From an uncultured Riemerella sp. (GTDB lineage Bacteria; Bacteroidota; Bacteroidia; Flavobacteriales; Weeksellaceae), in the NCBI GenBank assembly GCA_938037185.1, contig CALHQK010000095.1, forward strand, positions 1 to 64,000: DNA of 64,000 nt, in the 5' to 3' direction. Below are positions 15,638 to 25,899 of the stretch, one piece after another; within the stretch, counting starts at the first letter, position 1, and each line of letters starts with the position of its first letter. The notes beneath the pieces are model-generated. The model worked only from the letters and a program-made list of their open reading frames with translations, was not told the DNA's origin and made no database searches. Position numbers and translations under genes: made by a program.

Positions 15638-18474
15638 TTATACCAACTCAAAAGAAATTGTAAATATTTCCTCTTCTGTTATCGTTCTGTTTAGTTTGTT
15701 TTTAGCTTCTGCTATCATATTGTCGCGCTCTGCGGCGATTTCTTCCTCGCGGTCGAACATCATTTTTTTCAGCCTTGATACTTTCTTTTTAGCTTTTGCC
15801 AGCTGTTCCTGTAACGCCAAAACTTCGGTGGCGGACAGACCTTCCCGCATGGCTGATCGGTCTATTTCTTTTTCTTCTTTTTTTGCATCTTTCAGTTCTG
15901 CTCCCAATTCTTCTATCCTATCATCAGCCCAGTTATGGAATTTTTTGAATTCTCTCTGCATCAGAGCTGCATCGGTATCTTCTAAATATTTTAATCGTCC
16001 CGTTTTTACATTGGTATGATGTTTTTCTATCACATCCAGATTTCCTCTGAAATCGCCATGAACGCTAGAATTCAGCCCTAAAATAAATCGGCAGATATCA
16101 TCATTTAGAATTTCATCAGCATCTGTAACACCAGAAAAAAGCAATACAGAGTGAGATTCTATTTCAGAAGAAACCTCTAAGTTGCTTATTCTCAATATGC
16201 CCGATTTAGACTTTAGACTGCTGATTTCAGAGTGTTTTACATTCATACTACTCCAATCAAAGGAAATATGAGCGAGAGGCGTTTTTTCTTTTTTGCCTTG
16301 GTCTATCATTTTCTGTGCAAAAGCACTATTGATTAATAATCGTTTAGCATCCTCTCTCTTTTTATTTAGTGTGTATTTTTCGCCATTATCTAAAATGAAT
16401 GTATAGTCATCATAAATAAACTGAGCTTTGTTTTGCAGATAGAATCTGGTCAATTCCCACAGCCATTTTTCATATTTTTCTATAAAAATCTTGGTTTCAG
16501 AATAGGTGGTACGCAGTTTTTCTATGACACTCGCCTCGAAATTATCAAATAATTTAGACTGTATTTCTTTAACTTTTTGGTCGATTTGATCTTCAAATTC
16601 ACTTTGCAATTGATCAAAATACTCCTCTATTTCCTGTTTTGTACGGCATTTTTTATAAACTTCTATGATTCTTTTCTCAAAATCAAGCCCATTTCCTATA
16701 GCTCCCAGTACTTCATCGGAGGAACCGAAAACGCCGTTGAATAGGCGGAATTTGTTTTCGAGCAATTCGTATACTCTTGTTTCCACTGCATTAGCTGCGT
16801 TTATAAAATTTACGACCACCACATCATATTCTTGTCCATATCGATGGCAGCGGCCTATACGCTGTTCTATACGCTGCGGATTCCAAGGCAGATCATAATT
16901 GACAATCATACTGCAGAACTGTAAGTTAATCCCTTCTGAAGCCGCTTCCGTGGCGATCATTATATCATATTTATCACTTTTGAAGGCATCTACCAAAGCT
17001 TGTCTGATATCCACCGCTTTGGAACCTGTAATTTTGCCTATATTTTTTCATCCGCTATCCAGTCCTTATATATTTGGGTAGACATTGGATCGGAGTTATT
17101 TCCATTAAAAATCAAGATTCTCCCAGCATATTTTTCTTTAGATAAACGCTCTAGTAAATATTGTTGTGTTCTAGTAGATTCGGTAAATATTAATGCTTTT
17201 TGTTTCGCACCTAGTTCCTTTAGCTTCGCAAAACCTTGGTCTAAGGCTACCAATAGTTTCTCTCCCTTTTCATTATGCTGAATACTATTAGAAAGAATCA
17301 AAAATTCTTCTAATTGTTTAATTTCCTCCTCTATTGCGATTTTATCATCTAATGTTATTTCATTATAGTCTTCCTCCTCGGTAATTCCTGCTTCATCAGC
17401 CTCATCATCCAGATTTTCGTATTCGTCTAAAAACATTTCGTATAAATCATCTTCAACAACTCTTGATGTTTCAAGAAGTGTTTTTAATCTCTTTATCAAT
17501 GATTCTAATGTTCTGCCAATAGCAAAAGATGATGAACCTAATAATTTAAAAATCACAGATTGCATCAAATGTTTTTGTGATGGAGGAAAGGCATAGGTTT
17601 TATCTTTTCTAAGATAGTCTAAAACCTTTTCATATAATTCTTGTTCTTCCTTTGTAGGTGTGAACTGCTGAGTGATAGGAATTCGCTCCCTGTAGTTGAT
17701 AAATTCTTTTACATCTTTTCGTAAAGTACGATGGACAATAGAACTTAATCTTTCTTTTAAGTCATTAATATCAGATTTTTTTGATTCTAAAATATAATTG
17801 CGTCTGAAACTTTTGATATCTCCAAAAACTTCAGAATCGATAAAAGATACTAAACCATACAATTCATCTAAACGATTTTGTAAAGGTGTAGCAGTGAGTA
17901 ATACTTTCTTATAGTCTTTAATGGCTTTTTGGATAGTTTGTGCTGTGACATTTCCTTGTTTATAGGCATTCCTCAAATAATGTGCTTCATCTATGACAAC
18001 TAAATCCCAAGAGGTCAATTGTATTTCTTCTGCACATTTTTTAGCAAATTCATAGCTACATATTTTTATAGTAAGTTCGCTATCAAATGGGTTTTTAATT
18101 CCTGCTTTGGATTTTTTCTTATAAGAAACATTATCCAAAACTTCTGCTTTTAAATAAAATTTATCTTCTAATTCGTTTACCCATTGTTTTCGTAATGAGG
18201 ATGGACATATGATAAGAATTTTTCTTTTTCCCTCAGCCCATTTTTGGCTCAATAAAATCCCTGCTTCGATGGTTTTACCTAAACCAACTTCATCTGCAAG
18301 AATAACACCTTTAGAATAAGGAGATTTAAAAGCAAATAGCGCTGCTTCTACCTGATGAGGGTTTAATTCCACCTTTGCATCCATTAAAGTGGTTCCAAAC
18401 TTTTCTAAACTATCTGAAGTTGCTTTTTTAGATAATTCGTAAGCATAATATTTGGCTTGGTATTGGTTAATCAT
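15638..18474 (-). pseudogene. SNF2-family helicase, split by a frameshift
   Basis: Two adjoining open frames make one SNF2/RapA-like ATPase of about 945 residues. The N-terminal part (17038-18474, 478 residues) has Walker A DEVGLGKT, motif DEAH and TATPLQNR. The C-terminal part (15638 to about 17040) has the helicase C motifs ATEAASEGINLQF and QRIGRCHRYGQ, followed by a long coiled-coil tail. The break lies at the A run near 17045-17050: adding one A joins the frames as DEKNIGKITG. Its partner is the methyltransferase 19 bases downstream. A DrmD-like (DISARM) or type III-like role is inference, and no nuclease domain is visible. Either the gene is inactive, or the base is a sequencing error, or expression needs slippage. 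Confidence 0.85.
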
Positions 18475-18736
18475 AGCACAAAATTATATCATATAAAAAC
18501 ACTTAAGCTGTAAAAATATTTTTAAAATACTAAGTTGCAAAATACTAAAAAGCTTACACTTATTAAAATAATAGATTTAATAAAAAGAGAAATTTTAGTA
18601 ATATGCTAAAATATAGGTGATTAAAAATATCATTCATAATACTAATAATTATAAACCTCTTTTATCTCCTTTCGACTGAAATAAAAAAGACTTTTGAAAA
18701 TTTCAAAAGTCCTTTTAATTTAGTTTTTAATACTTG
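18475..18736. other. AT-rich gap upstream of the helicase
   Basis: About 260 very AT-rich bases. They contain a direct repeat of AAAATACTAA and the tRNA terminator at 18689-18711. No gene or clear promoter was recognised. Confidence 0.5.
18689..18711 (-). terminator. Terminator of the fMet-Ser tRNA operon
   Basis: GACTTTTG and CAAAAGTC pair around an AT loop. On the minus strand the hairpin is followed by TTTTTT, 26 bases after the last tRNA. Confidence 0.8.
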
Positions 18737-18821
18737 CGGAGAGAGAGGGATTCGAACCCCCGGACCTGTTACAGTCAACGGTTTTCAAGACCGCCGCATT
18801 CGACCGCTCTGCCATCTCTCC
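18737..18821 (-). tRNA. tRNA-Ser (anticodon UGA)
   Basis: On the minus strand the acceptor GGAGAGA pairs with TCTCTCC. The anticodon loop is CTTGAAA with TGA, there is a long serine-type variable arm, and the T loop is GGTTCGAATCC. CCA is not encoded. Confidence 0.95.
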
Positions 18822-18852
18822 AAAATAAGGAAAAACCTTATTTATATTTTAG

Positions 18853-18925
<73 letters not shown>

Positions 18926-18936
18926 ATTTTGTTTTG

Positions 18937-18967
18937 CAAAGGTATGATTTTTTTTAGAACTGGCAAA
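18937..18967 (-). promoter_or_regulatory. Consensus promoter of the fMet-Ser tRNA operon
   Basis: On the minus strand TTTG, a 19-base spacer, then TACCTTTG. This is an exact match to the Bacteroidota consensus, ending 11 bases before the fMet tRNA. Confidence 0.85.
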
Positions 18968-19000
18968 TATTTTTACCAAAAAATTCAATAAATTTACAAG

Positions 19001-21526
19001 TTAAATCTTTATATTGTTTATTCTTAGAGAATTAAGTATCACAGAAACTGAGCTGAAACTCATCGCTGCAGCTGCAATCATCGGCGAAAGTAATATCCCG
19101 AAGAAAGGGTAGAGGATACCTGCAGCAATAGGCACTCCCAAAGCATTATAAATAAAAGCAAAAAACAGATTTTCGCTGATATTTTTCATCATTTTTTCAC
19201 TTAAAACTTTTGCTTTTACAATACCATGGATATCGCCCTTTAATAGAGATATTTCGGAACTTTCGATAGCGATATCTGTTCCTGTTCCCATTGCGATACC
19301 TATATCTGCCTGCGCAAGGGCAGGAGCGTCATTTATTCCATCGCCGGTCATTGCTACAATTTTGCCTTGCTTTTGTAATTCTTTGATTTTGTTTATTTTA
19401 TCCTGCGGAAGACAATTAGACTGAAAGTTTTTAATTCCTAATTCTTGAGCCACTATTTTAGCAGTATTTTCATTATCTCCTGTAAGCATAATGACTTCTA
19501 TACCTTTTTTCTGTAAAATATTGATTGATTGTTTTGCATTTGTCTTAATTTTATCTGCAAAACATACAAAACCTATAACATGTTTATTTTCAGTTAAAAA
19601 AGAAATCGTAAAGGCTTTGTTTTTCAGCTTATCAAGTTCTTGGAGGATTTCTTCAGAAAAAGAAATATTCTGTTGTATTAAATAATTTTTAGTTCCTAAA
19701 AAATATTCCTTACCATTGATTATTCCAGAAATTCCTTTTCCTACTAAATTTTGAAAATTATCTACTTGAAAAGGTTTTATGTTTAATTCTCCTGCTTTGT
19801 CTGAAACAGCTTTGGACAGAGGATGTTCGCTGTTTTGGTTCAATGAGTAAGCTAATGTGAGGATTTCGTTTGGATTTCTGCCATCAATGCCGAAAATATA
19901 TTCCAAAGAAGGCTTCCCTTGGGTAAGTGTCCCCGTTTTATCGGTAATTAGAACATTCATTTTCTCCATTTTTTCGAGGGCTTCGGCGTTTTTTATTAAA
20001 ATTCCGTTTCGTGCCCCTTTGCCTATTCCTACCATCACAGACATAGGAGTTGCCAGCCCCAAAGCGCATGGACAGGCGATTACTAAAACAGCCAAAGCAT
20101 TTACAAAGGCATTGAACAGCTTCGGTTCATGCCCTAAAAACCACCAAACCACGAATGTTATCACAGAAATGAAAATTACCGTAGGAACAAATATTTTAGC
20201 AACATTATCCGTAAGTTTTTGGATAGGCGGTTTGCTTCTGCTAGCTTCATTTACCATGCTAATAATTTGAGATAGGAGAGTGGCACTGCCTACTTTCTGA
20301 GATTCCATCAAAAAGGTTGAATTTCCATTAATCGTTCCTGAAATTATATAGCTGCCTATGTTTTTTTCAACAGGGATGGGCTCGCCTGTAATCATGCTTT
20401 CATCCACAGAAGAAGAACCTTCGATGATGACGCCATCTACAGGAATTTTCTCACCAGGTTTTACTCGCAAAATATCCCCAACTTTTACTTCGCTTAAACC
20501 AACTGTTTTTTCTGCTCCATCTACTATTATATGGGCTTCGGAAGGGGAGAGGTTCATCAATTTTCGGATGGCATCTCCTGTTTTTTTGTGGGCTTTTGCT
20601 TCCAATAATTGTCCCAATAAAACTAGTGTAATGATGACACACACGCTTTCAAAATAAATCGGAAAACTATGTTTATGCTCCATCGGATGCGGAACAAATT
20701 GAGGAAAAAGTAGTGAAATCCAGCTTAGTAGTAATGCAGCTCCAGCTCCTAAGCCAATGAGACTGAACATATTAAGATTCCAAGTCTTAAACGAAATATA
20801 TGCTTTTTTAAAGAAAACAAAACCAGCATAAATCACTGGAATAGAAAGAGTTCCCTGCAGCCAAAACTGAGTTTTTACAGGAATATTTTCCAAAGAAATT
20901 CCCATCATATCGCCCATAGCCAATATAAAAACAGGAATTGTAAAAACTAACGAAAGATAAAATTTTCTTCGTAAATTCAAATAAGAGGAATTATCTTCTT
21001 CATTACCAGAGGTTATCTGAACTAAATCCATTCCACAAACGGGACAGCCCACATTTTCGGGATAGGTTTTGTCTCCTTCGCAAAACATAGGGCAGTAAAA
21101 TTCCCCGATTTTGTCGGGTTTGGTTAAGTGCTTGTGTTGGTCTGTCTTTTGATTTTTATGGTTTTCCTGTTCTTCAATTGGCACCAAAAACATGTTGCAT
21201 ACTGGGCATCTGCCAGGTTTGAAATAAAGTTTTTCGCCCTCACATTTCATCGGACAGAAATAAACACTGCTTGGAGAAATTTTATCCTCAGGCTTTACTA
21301 TATTTTTATTCGGATTTTCAGGGTCTTCCAAAAAATAATGCCCAATTTGTTTTAGTTCTTCGTTTAAAAAATCTATATCAATTTCTTTTTCAGAGGAAAT
21401 AGTCACTTTAGAAGCAGCTAAATCTAAATCAGCAGAAATGTGAGGCAAAGAGTTTAGTTTCTCTGTTATTTTTTTCTGGCAACCAGAGCAACTCATGCCA
21501 ATTACATTATATATTTTTATATTCAT
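19001..21526 (-). CDS. copA: Copper-type P1B ATPase with heavy-metal-binding modules
   Basis: An 841-residue inner-membrane metal pump, probably Cu(I) export. I prefer the ATG at 21526 ([16 protein letters not shown]) over the ATG six codons upstream, since the HMA domain then starts at once. Order: HMA domain with CSGC (about 12-15), two heavy-metal-binding modules of the YFCPM...CPVC type (about 85-115 and 140-172), eight predicted membrane helices, the actuator TGEP, the metal-site CPCALG, the phosphorylation loop DKTGTLT and the hinge [10 protein letters not shown]. The CPC motif and the HMA domain indicate Cu(I) or Ag(I). It stands alone, and no CueR or CsoR partner is visible. Confidence 0.92.
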   Translation of the reverse strand: MNIKIYNVIGMSCSGCQKKITEKLNSLPHISADLDLAASKVTISSEKEIDIDFLNEELKQIGHYFLEDPENPNKNIVKPEDKISPSSVYFCPMKCEGEKLYFKPGRCPVCNMFLVPIEEQENHKNQKTDQHKHLTKPDKIGEFYCPMFCEGDKTYPENVGCPVCGMDLVQITSGNEEDNSSYLNLRRKFYLSLVFTIPVFILAMGDMMGISLENIPVKTQFWLQGTLSIPVIYAGFVFFKKAYISFKTWNLNMFSLIGLGAGAALLLSWISLLFPQFVPHPMEHKHSFPIYFESVCVIITLVLLGQLLEAKAHKKTGDAIRKLMNLSPSEAHIIVDGAEKTVGLSEVKVGDILRVKPGEKIPVDGVIIEGSSSVDESMITGEPIPVEKNIGSYIISGTINGNSTFLMESQKVGSATLLSQIISMVNEASRSKPPIQKLTDNVAKIFVPTVIFISVITFVVWWFLGHEPKLFNAFVNALAVLVIACPCALGLATPMSVMVGIGKGARNGILIKNAEALEKMEKMNVLITDKTGTLTQGKPSLEYIFGIDGRNPNEILTLAYSLNQNSEHPLSKAVSDKAGELNIKPFQVDNFQNLVGKGISGIINGKEYFLGTKNYLIQQNISFSEEILQELDKLKNKAFTISFLTENKHVIGFVCFADKIKTNAKQSINILQKKGIEVIMLTGDNENTAKIVAQELGIKNFQSNCLPQDKINKIKELQKQGKIVAMTGDGINDAPALAQADIGIAMGTGTDIAIESSEISLLKGDIHGIVKAKVLSEKMMKNISENLFFAFIYNALGVPIAAGILYPFFGILLSPMIAAAAMSFSSVSVILNSLRINNIKI

Positions 21527-21760
21527 TTTAGTGTTATTTAACATAATATAAATTATAGGAATACTTTTAATTAAAAGTAACTAGCAAATATACTTCTTTT
21601 TATAAAAACAATTCTAATTTGCTAAAACAATGAATTTAATATCGCAAAAAATTCATTATAAATGATTGGTTAACAAAAATTTATAAATAATAAAAATTTT
21701 CTTGAAAACTTTAAAAACAAAGAAATTTTGCTAAAATAGTTTTTATAAGATATAAATTCT

Positions 21761-21768
21761 TAACTTTG
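21761..21768 (+). promoter_or_regulatory. -7 element for the FabH-like gene
   Basis: TAACTTTG, matching TAnnTTTG, 27 bases before the ATG at 21795. The -33 element is not clear. Confidence 0.5.
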
Positions 21769-21794
21769 TATTCGTACTTTTTAAACGAAAAAAT

Positions 21795-22862
21795 ATGCCA
21801 AATACTATAATCATAGGTTCAGGGTCATATATTCCAGAAAGAATTATTGATAATACCCACTTTTCAGATGTTGTTTTCTATGATGAAAATGGAAAAACTA
21901 TTGACAAACCTAATGAGGAAACTATTAGAAAATTTGCGGAAATTACTGAAATTGAGCGCCGTAGATATATAAATGATAATGAAAATAATTCTGATATTGC
22001 AACAAAAGCTTCTGAAAGTGCTATCCAAGATGCTGGAATAGACCAAGAAACTATAGATTATATTATCTGCGCGAGTAATTTCGGGGAAATCAATGTAGAT
22101 GGAGTTAGTAGTTTTATGCCTTCTATGTCTTCAAGAATAAAGCATAAACTTGGCATAAAGAACAGAAAATGTGTAAATTATGATATGATTTTTGGTTGTC
22201 CTGGCTGGGTAGAATCTATGATTTTGGCAGACACTCTCATAAAAGCAGGAAAAGCTAAAACAATCCTTGTCGTGGGTTCTGAAACACTAAGCCGAGCATT
22301 AGATCCATATGACAGAAATAGAATGATTTTCGCAGATGGTGCAGGAGCTGTGGTCGTAAAAGCAACAGATGATGAAACTGTGGGAATGATTTCTTCGGCA
22401 ACTATTTGTGATAATCAGGAAGAAATTACCTATTTGGATATGGCTTGTTCTCTTAACAAAGACCATGATCCTAAGAAAATATATGTTAGAATGGCAGGAA
22501 GGAAAATTTATGAGTATGCTTTGACTAATGTTCCTCCTGCAATTAAGGAAACTATTGATGCTGCGGGAATTAGCATAGATGATGTGGGAAAAATCCTAAT
22601 TCATCAAGCTAATGCCAAGATGGATCACGCAATTATCCAAAGGCTCTATAAACTCTATGGCAAGAATGAATATGACCACAACATCTCTCCTATGATTATC
22701 CAAGAAATGGGAAATACTTCTGTGGCGAGCATTCCTACGATGTATGACCTCATTACCAAAGATAAAATGCAGGGACACAGCATGAAAAAAGGAGATTATA
22801 TAGTGATGTGTTCTGTAGGTGCAGGGATGAATATCAATGCATTCGTTTATAAAATGCCTTAA
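21795..22862 (+). CDS. 3-oxoacyl-ACP synthase III (FabH-like)
   Basis: A 355-residue cytosolic thiolase-fold enzyme that condenses an acyl-CoA with malonyl-ACP, the first step of fatty acid or related chains. The catalytic triad is visible: Cys135 in FGCPGW, His270 in LIHQAN and Asn307 in MGNTSVASIP. It is a little longer than E. coli FabH (317) owing to an insert near residues 25-45 (FYDENGKTIDKPN). Such longer FabH-like proteins occur beside the housekeeping copy in flavobacteria. It stands alone between a promoter and a terminator, so it may be a second, specialised starter enzyme rather than fabH itself. Confidence 0.9.
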   Translation: MPNTIIIGSGSYIPERIIDNTHFSDVVFYDENGKTIDKPNEETIRKFAEITEIERRRYINDNENNSDIATKASESAIQDAGIDQETIDYIICASNFGEINVDGVSSFMPSMSSRIKHKLGIKNRKCVNYDMIFGCPGWVESMILADTLIKAGKAKTILVVGSETLSRALDPYDRNRMIFADGAGAVVVKATDDETVGMISSATICDNQEEITYLDMACSLNKDHDPKKIYVRMAGRKIYEYALTNVPPAIKETIDAAGISIDDVGKILIHQANAKMDHAIIQRLYKLYGKNEYDHNISPMIIQEMGNTSVASIPTMYDLITKDKMQGHSMKKGDYIVMCSVGAGMNINAFVYKMP

Positions 22863-22899
22863 CAATTAATACTTTTTTCATAACAAAAACTATAAAAAC

Positions 22900-22927
22900 C
22901 ACATCAGCATAAATCTATGCTGGTGTG
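22900..22927 (+). terminator. Terminator after the FabH-like gene
   Basis: CACATCAGCATA (22900-22911) pairs with TATGCTGGTGTG (22916-22927) with one G-U pair and a four-base loop, followed by TTCTTTT. Confidence 0.8.
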
Positions 22928-22962
22928 TTCTTTTGAATAATACTTATAATTTTTTTCAACCT

Positions 22963-24156
22963 ATGCGGAAACAATTTTTACTTCTCTTCGGGATTTTTGT
23001 AGTCTTAGAAGTATATGTTTATCAGGGAGTTAAGAATTTGACTCAAAATCCTTTTATCAGAGGAGGATATGTGGCGGTTAATGTCCTGATTTATGCAACT
23101 ATTTTCTATTTGGCTGTTATCAGGCCAGATTCCTCCAAAGTTCCTTTTATGATGAACATTGTGATGATATTCATCGTCCCAAAACTGGTCATGGTTCTTT
23201 TTCTTTTGGTGGATGATATTTTTCGGTTTGGGAAGTATTTGGTTCAGACTTTTTCTGCCAAGGGAAACCACTATCCAGAGAGGAGAAAGTTCCTTGGATT
23301 GATGGCTTTAGGTGGTTTCGTTCTGCTTTCTCTTGCTGTGGTGGACGGCATTATTTTTGGGAAATATCGCCATATTTTAAGAAAAGTAAAATTAAAATTT
23401 AAAAATCTTCCTAAAAGTTTCAAAGGTTATAAAATTGTCCAAATTTCTGATGTTCACAGTGGGAGTTTTTCTGACCCTTCCAAGTTGCAGCACGCTATAG
23501 ATTTAATCAATGAGCAAAAACCTGATTTAGTGCTGTTTACAGGAGATATGGTGAATAGTTATGCTGATGAGTTTAAGCCTTTTATCTCTTTATTTTCTCA
23601 GATTAAGGCTAAAGATGGGAAGTTTTCCGTTCTGGGAAATCATGACTATGGACTTTATGGGCAATGGAATACGAGCGAGGAACAAAAACAAAATGTCCCA
23701 AAACTGATTGATTATCAAAAACAAGCGGGTTTTGAAATGCTCCGAAATGAGCATAGAGTTTTTGAAAGAAATGGCGAAAAAATCTATCTTTTGGGGGTGG
23801 AAAACTGGGGAGAACCGCCTTTCCCTCAGTTTGGTGACTTGGATAAAGCAGTAAAAGGCGTTCCTACAGATGCTGTGAAAGTACTGATGTCACACGACCC
23901 TACGCATTTTGATGCAGTGGTAAAGACTCATCCTTCTGATATTCAGCTGACTCTGTCTGGGCATACGCACGGAATGCAGTTTGGTCTTGATTTGAAAAAT
24001 GTGAAATGGTCGCCAGTGCAGTATCGCTATAAAAAATGGATAGATTTATACGAAAGCATGGGAAAATATCTCTATGTAAACAGAGGTTTCGGGGTTATTG
24101 GTTTTCATGGGAGAGTTGGGATTTATCCAGAAATTACTTTGATAGAATTAGATTAA
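22963..24156 (+). CDS. Membrane-anchored metallophosphoesterase
   Basis: A 397-residue protein from the ATG at 22963 (MRKQFLLLFG); an in-frame TTG ten codons earlier gives a weaker start. Four N-terminal hydrophobic segments (about 3-140) anchor a calcineurin-like phosphoesterase domain (about 155-395). Dinuclear-metal motifs appear in order: ISDVHSG, FTGDMV, LGNHDYG, MSHDP and SGHTHG. The layout is that of the YkuE/YkoQ group, some of which act on lipid-linked phosphates. The substrate here is not known. It reads away from rpe and shares a terminator with it. Confidence 0.88.
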   Translation: MRKQFLLLFGIFVVLEVYVYQGVKNLTQNPFIRGGYVAVNVLIYATIFYLAVIRPDSSKVPFMMNIVMIFIVPKLVMVLFLLVDDIFRFGKYLVQTFSAKGNHYPERRKFLGLMALGGFVLLSLAVVDGIIFGKYRHILRKVKLKFKNLPKSFKGYKIVQISDVHSGSFSDPSKLQHAIDLINEQKPDLVLFTGDMVNSYADEFKPFISLFSQIKAKDGKFSVLGNHDYGLYGQWNTSEEQKQNVPKLIDYQKQAGFEMLRNEHRVFERNGEKIYLLGVENWGEPPFPQFGDLDKAVKGVPTDAVKVLMSHDPTHFDAVVKTHPSDIQLTLSGHTHGMQFGLDLKNVKWSPVQYRYKKWIDLYESMGKYLYVNRGFGVIGFHGRVGIYPEITLIELD

Positions 24157-24181
24157 AAAGCTATACTATTGTATAGCTTTT
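24156..24181. terminator. Bidirectional terminator
   Basis: AAAAGCTATAC (24156-24166) and GTATAGCTTTT (24171-24181) form a perfect 11-bp stem with a TATT loop. It begins at the phosphoesterase stop codon and lies 10 bases past the rpe stop, so it serves both. Confidence 0.85.
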
Positions 24182-24191
24182 ATTCATTAAT

Positions 24192-24854
24192 CTATGATAT
24201 TAGTTTCTTCATTTCAGCGATGGTTTCTGCTGGTTTGCCATTAAAAATTCCAGACCCAGAAACTATAATATCCGCGCCAGCCTCTGCAACTTCCTGAATA
24301 TTATTAAGTTTTATTCCGCCATCTACTTCTATCTCGATATGATTATAGCCTTTTTCCATAATCATTTGTTTCAATCTTTTTATTTTACTTAATGCATTAG
24401 GGATAAAAGACTGCCCACCAAATCCTGGGTTCACAGACATTATCAACACCAAATCTATTTCCTCCAATACCTCTTCTATAACGCTCAAACTCGTGTGAGG
24501 ATTTAGAGCGACTCCACTTTTACAGCCTAAGCTTCTGATATGCTGTAATGTTCTATGAAGATGAGTACAAGCCTCAGCATGAACGGTAAGATAATCCGCT
24601 CCCGCCTTTACAAAGCTCTCTACATATCGCTCTGGTTTTTCTATCATAAGATGAACATCACAAGGAATAGAAGAATTTTTCTTAATGGCTTCCACTATGG
24701 GAATTCCTATGGTAATATTTGGGACAAAATGTCCATCCATCACATCTATATGCAGAAGGTCTGCACCAGCACTTTCCAGCATATGGATATCTCTATTCAG
24801 ATTACAAAAATCCGCAGACAGCAGAGATGGTGATATTTTTTTCTCTTTTTTCAT
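24192..24854 (-). CDS. rpe: Ribulose-phosphate 3-epimerase
   Basis: A 220-residue TIM-barrel enzyme that interconverts ribulose 5-phosphate and xylulose 5-phosphate in the pentose phosphate pathway. Motifs are SPSLLSADF at the N-terminus, HIDVMDGHFVPN (about 35-46), VHLMIE and the late VDGGI plus the phosphate-binding VSGSGIF. Length is normal. It starts 10 bases after the glpX stop and so is the second gene of a glpX-rpe unit. Confidence 0.96.
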   Translation of the reverse strand: MKKEKKISPSLLSADFCNLNRDIHMLESAGADLLHIDVMDGHFVPNITIGIPIVEAIKKNSSIPCDVHLMIEKPERYVESFVKAGADYLTVHAEACTHLHRTLQHIRSLGCKSGVALNPHTSLSVIEEVLEEIDLVLIMSVNPGFGGQSFIPNALSKIKRLKQMIMEKGYNHIEIEVDGGIKLNNIQEVAEAGADIIVSGSGIFNGKPAETIAEMKKLIS

Positions 24855-24864
24855 GGTTTATTTT

Positions 24865-25824
24865 TTAGTGATTTATTCCTTTATGAATTCCTTCTATGAA
24901 TCTTATAGAGCCTGATTTAGCGCTGATAACTACACTTTTGGTAGTAATAGTTCCGTTTTCATGGAATTTAACTCCATCCAGATAGCCTCCACTTGTGATG
25001 CCTGTCGCGGAAAAAACAGCATTTTCAGACTTTATCAATGTATCTAAATGTATAACTTCACTGATGTCAATATTTTCTTTTTTCAAATTAGCTATTTCAG
25101 ATTCCAGCTGTGGCGCTCTCATTCCCTGCATTCCGCCGTTAAGGGCTTTCACTGCACACGCCGCCAAAACTCCCTCTGGCGTACCGCCTATTCCCATCAA
25201 CACATCCACTCCTGTGTCTGGCATTGCTGCTAAAAGCGCTCCCAAAACATCCCCATCTGTATGTAGTGTAATCCTTGTGCCTGCTTTTCTAATCTCCTCT
25301 ATCATAGCTTTGTGACGAGGTTTATCCAAGATATAAACCATCAAATCATTTACTTTTTTGCCTTCCGCCTCTGCTATTCTATTAAGGTTTTCTGTAACGG
25401 ATTTAGTAATATCTATCGCATTTTTAGCCTTCTCTCCTACTACCAGTTTATTCATATAAAAGGAACTCCCTGGATTCCACATACTTCCTTGGTCAGAAGC
25501 TGCAATCGTAGCAATGGCATTGGGTCTTCCAAGGGCAAGAAGATTAGTCCCTTCCACTGGATCTACAGCGATATCTACACGAGGTCCATTTCCATTCCCC
25601 ACCGTTTCGCCATTGTAGAGCATAGGTGCATCATCTTTTTCTCCTTCGCCGATGATGATAGTTCCATGGACATCAATATACCGAAGAGATTCACGCATCC
25701 CATCCACTGCCGCTTTGTCGCCTCCGTTCTTGTCTCCTGTTCCTATAAAAGCTGCTGCAGAAAGAGCTGCAGACTCGGTAACTCTCACGAGTTCCATTGC
25801 GATGTTATAATCTAATTTTGACAT
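24865..25824 (-). CDS. glpX: Class II fructose-1,6-bisphosphatase
   Basis: A 319-residue cytosolic phosphatase that converts fructose 1,6-bisphosphate to fructose 6-phosphate for gluconeogenesis; GlpX enzymes often act on sedoheptulose 1,7-bisphosphate as well. Motifs are GEGEKDDAPML (about 57-67), DPVEGTNL (about 87-94) and GGTPEGV. Length is typical. It lies beside rpe and downstream of tkt and fba, so the locus covers interconversion of triose, hexose, heptulose and pentose phosphates. A terminator separates it from the upstream genes, so it should have its own promoter, but no TAnnTTTG element was found. Confidence 0.95.
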   Translation of the reverse strand: MSKLDYNIAMELVRVTESAALSAAAFIGTGDKNGGDKAAVDGMRESLRYIDVHGTIIIGEGEKDDAPMLYNGETVGNGNGPRVDIAVDPVEGTNLLALGRPNAIATIAASDQGSMWNPGSSFYMNKLVVGEKAKNAIDITKSVTENLNRIAEAEGKKVNDLMVYILDKPRHKAMIEEIRKAGTRITLHTDGDVLGALLAAMPDTGVDVLMGIGGTPEGVLAACAVKALNGGMQGMRAPQLESEIANLKKENIDISEVIHLDTLIKSENAVFSATGITSGGYLDGVKFHENGTITTKSVVISAKSGSIRFIEGIHKGINH

Positions 25825-25858
25825 TGTTATTAGTTTTGGTGTTAAAAATACAAAAAAT

Positions 25859-25889
25859 ATCTGGCTGCAAAAAGAATTTACAGCCAGAT
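25859..25889 (-). terminator. Terminator of the tkt-fba-SMR operon
   Basis: ATCTGGCTG (25859-25867) pairs perfectly with CAGCCAGAT (25881-25889). On the minus strand the hairpin is followed by a T-rich tract. It lies 10 bases past the SMR gene stop. Confidence 0.85.
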
Positions 25890-25899
25890 TTATTATTTA

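Noticed and set aside
15619..15651. Upstream ATG for the methyltransferase at 15651
   Set aside because: It overlaps the helicase 3' end and adds residues unlike the rest. The ATG at 15618 lies at a normal distance after the helicase stop.
17030..17055. Programmed -1 frameshift in the helicase
   Set aside because: Slippage on the A run is possible, but the heptamer does not fit the X-XXY-YYZ rule and no downstream hairpin was found. A mutation or read error is simpler.
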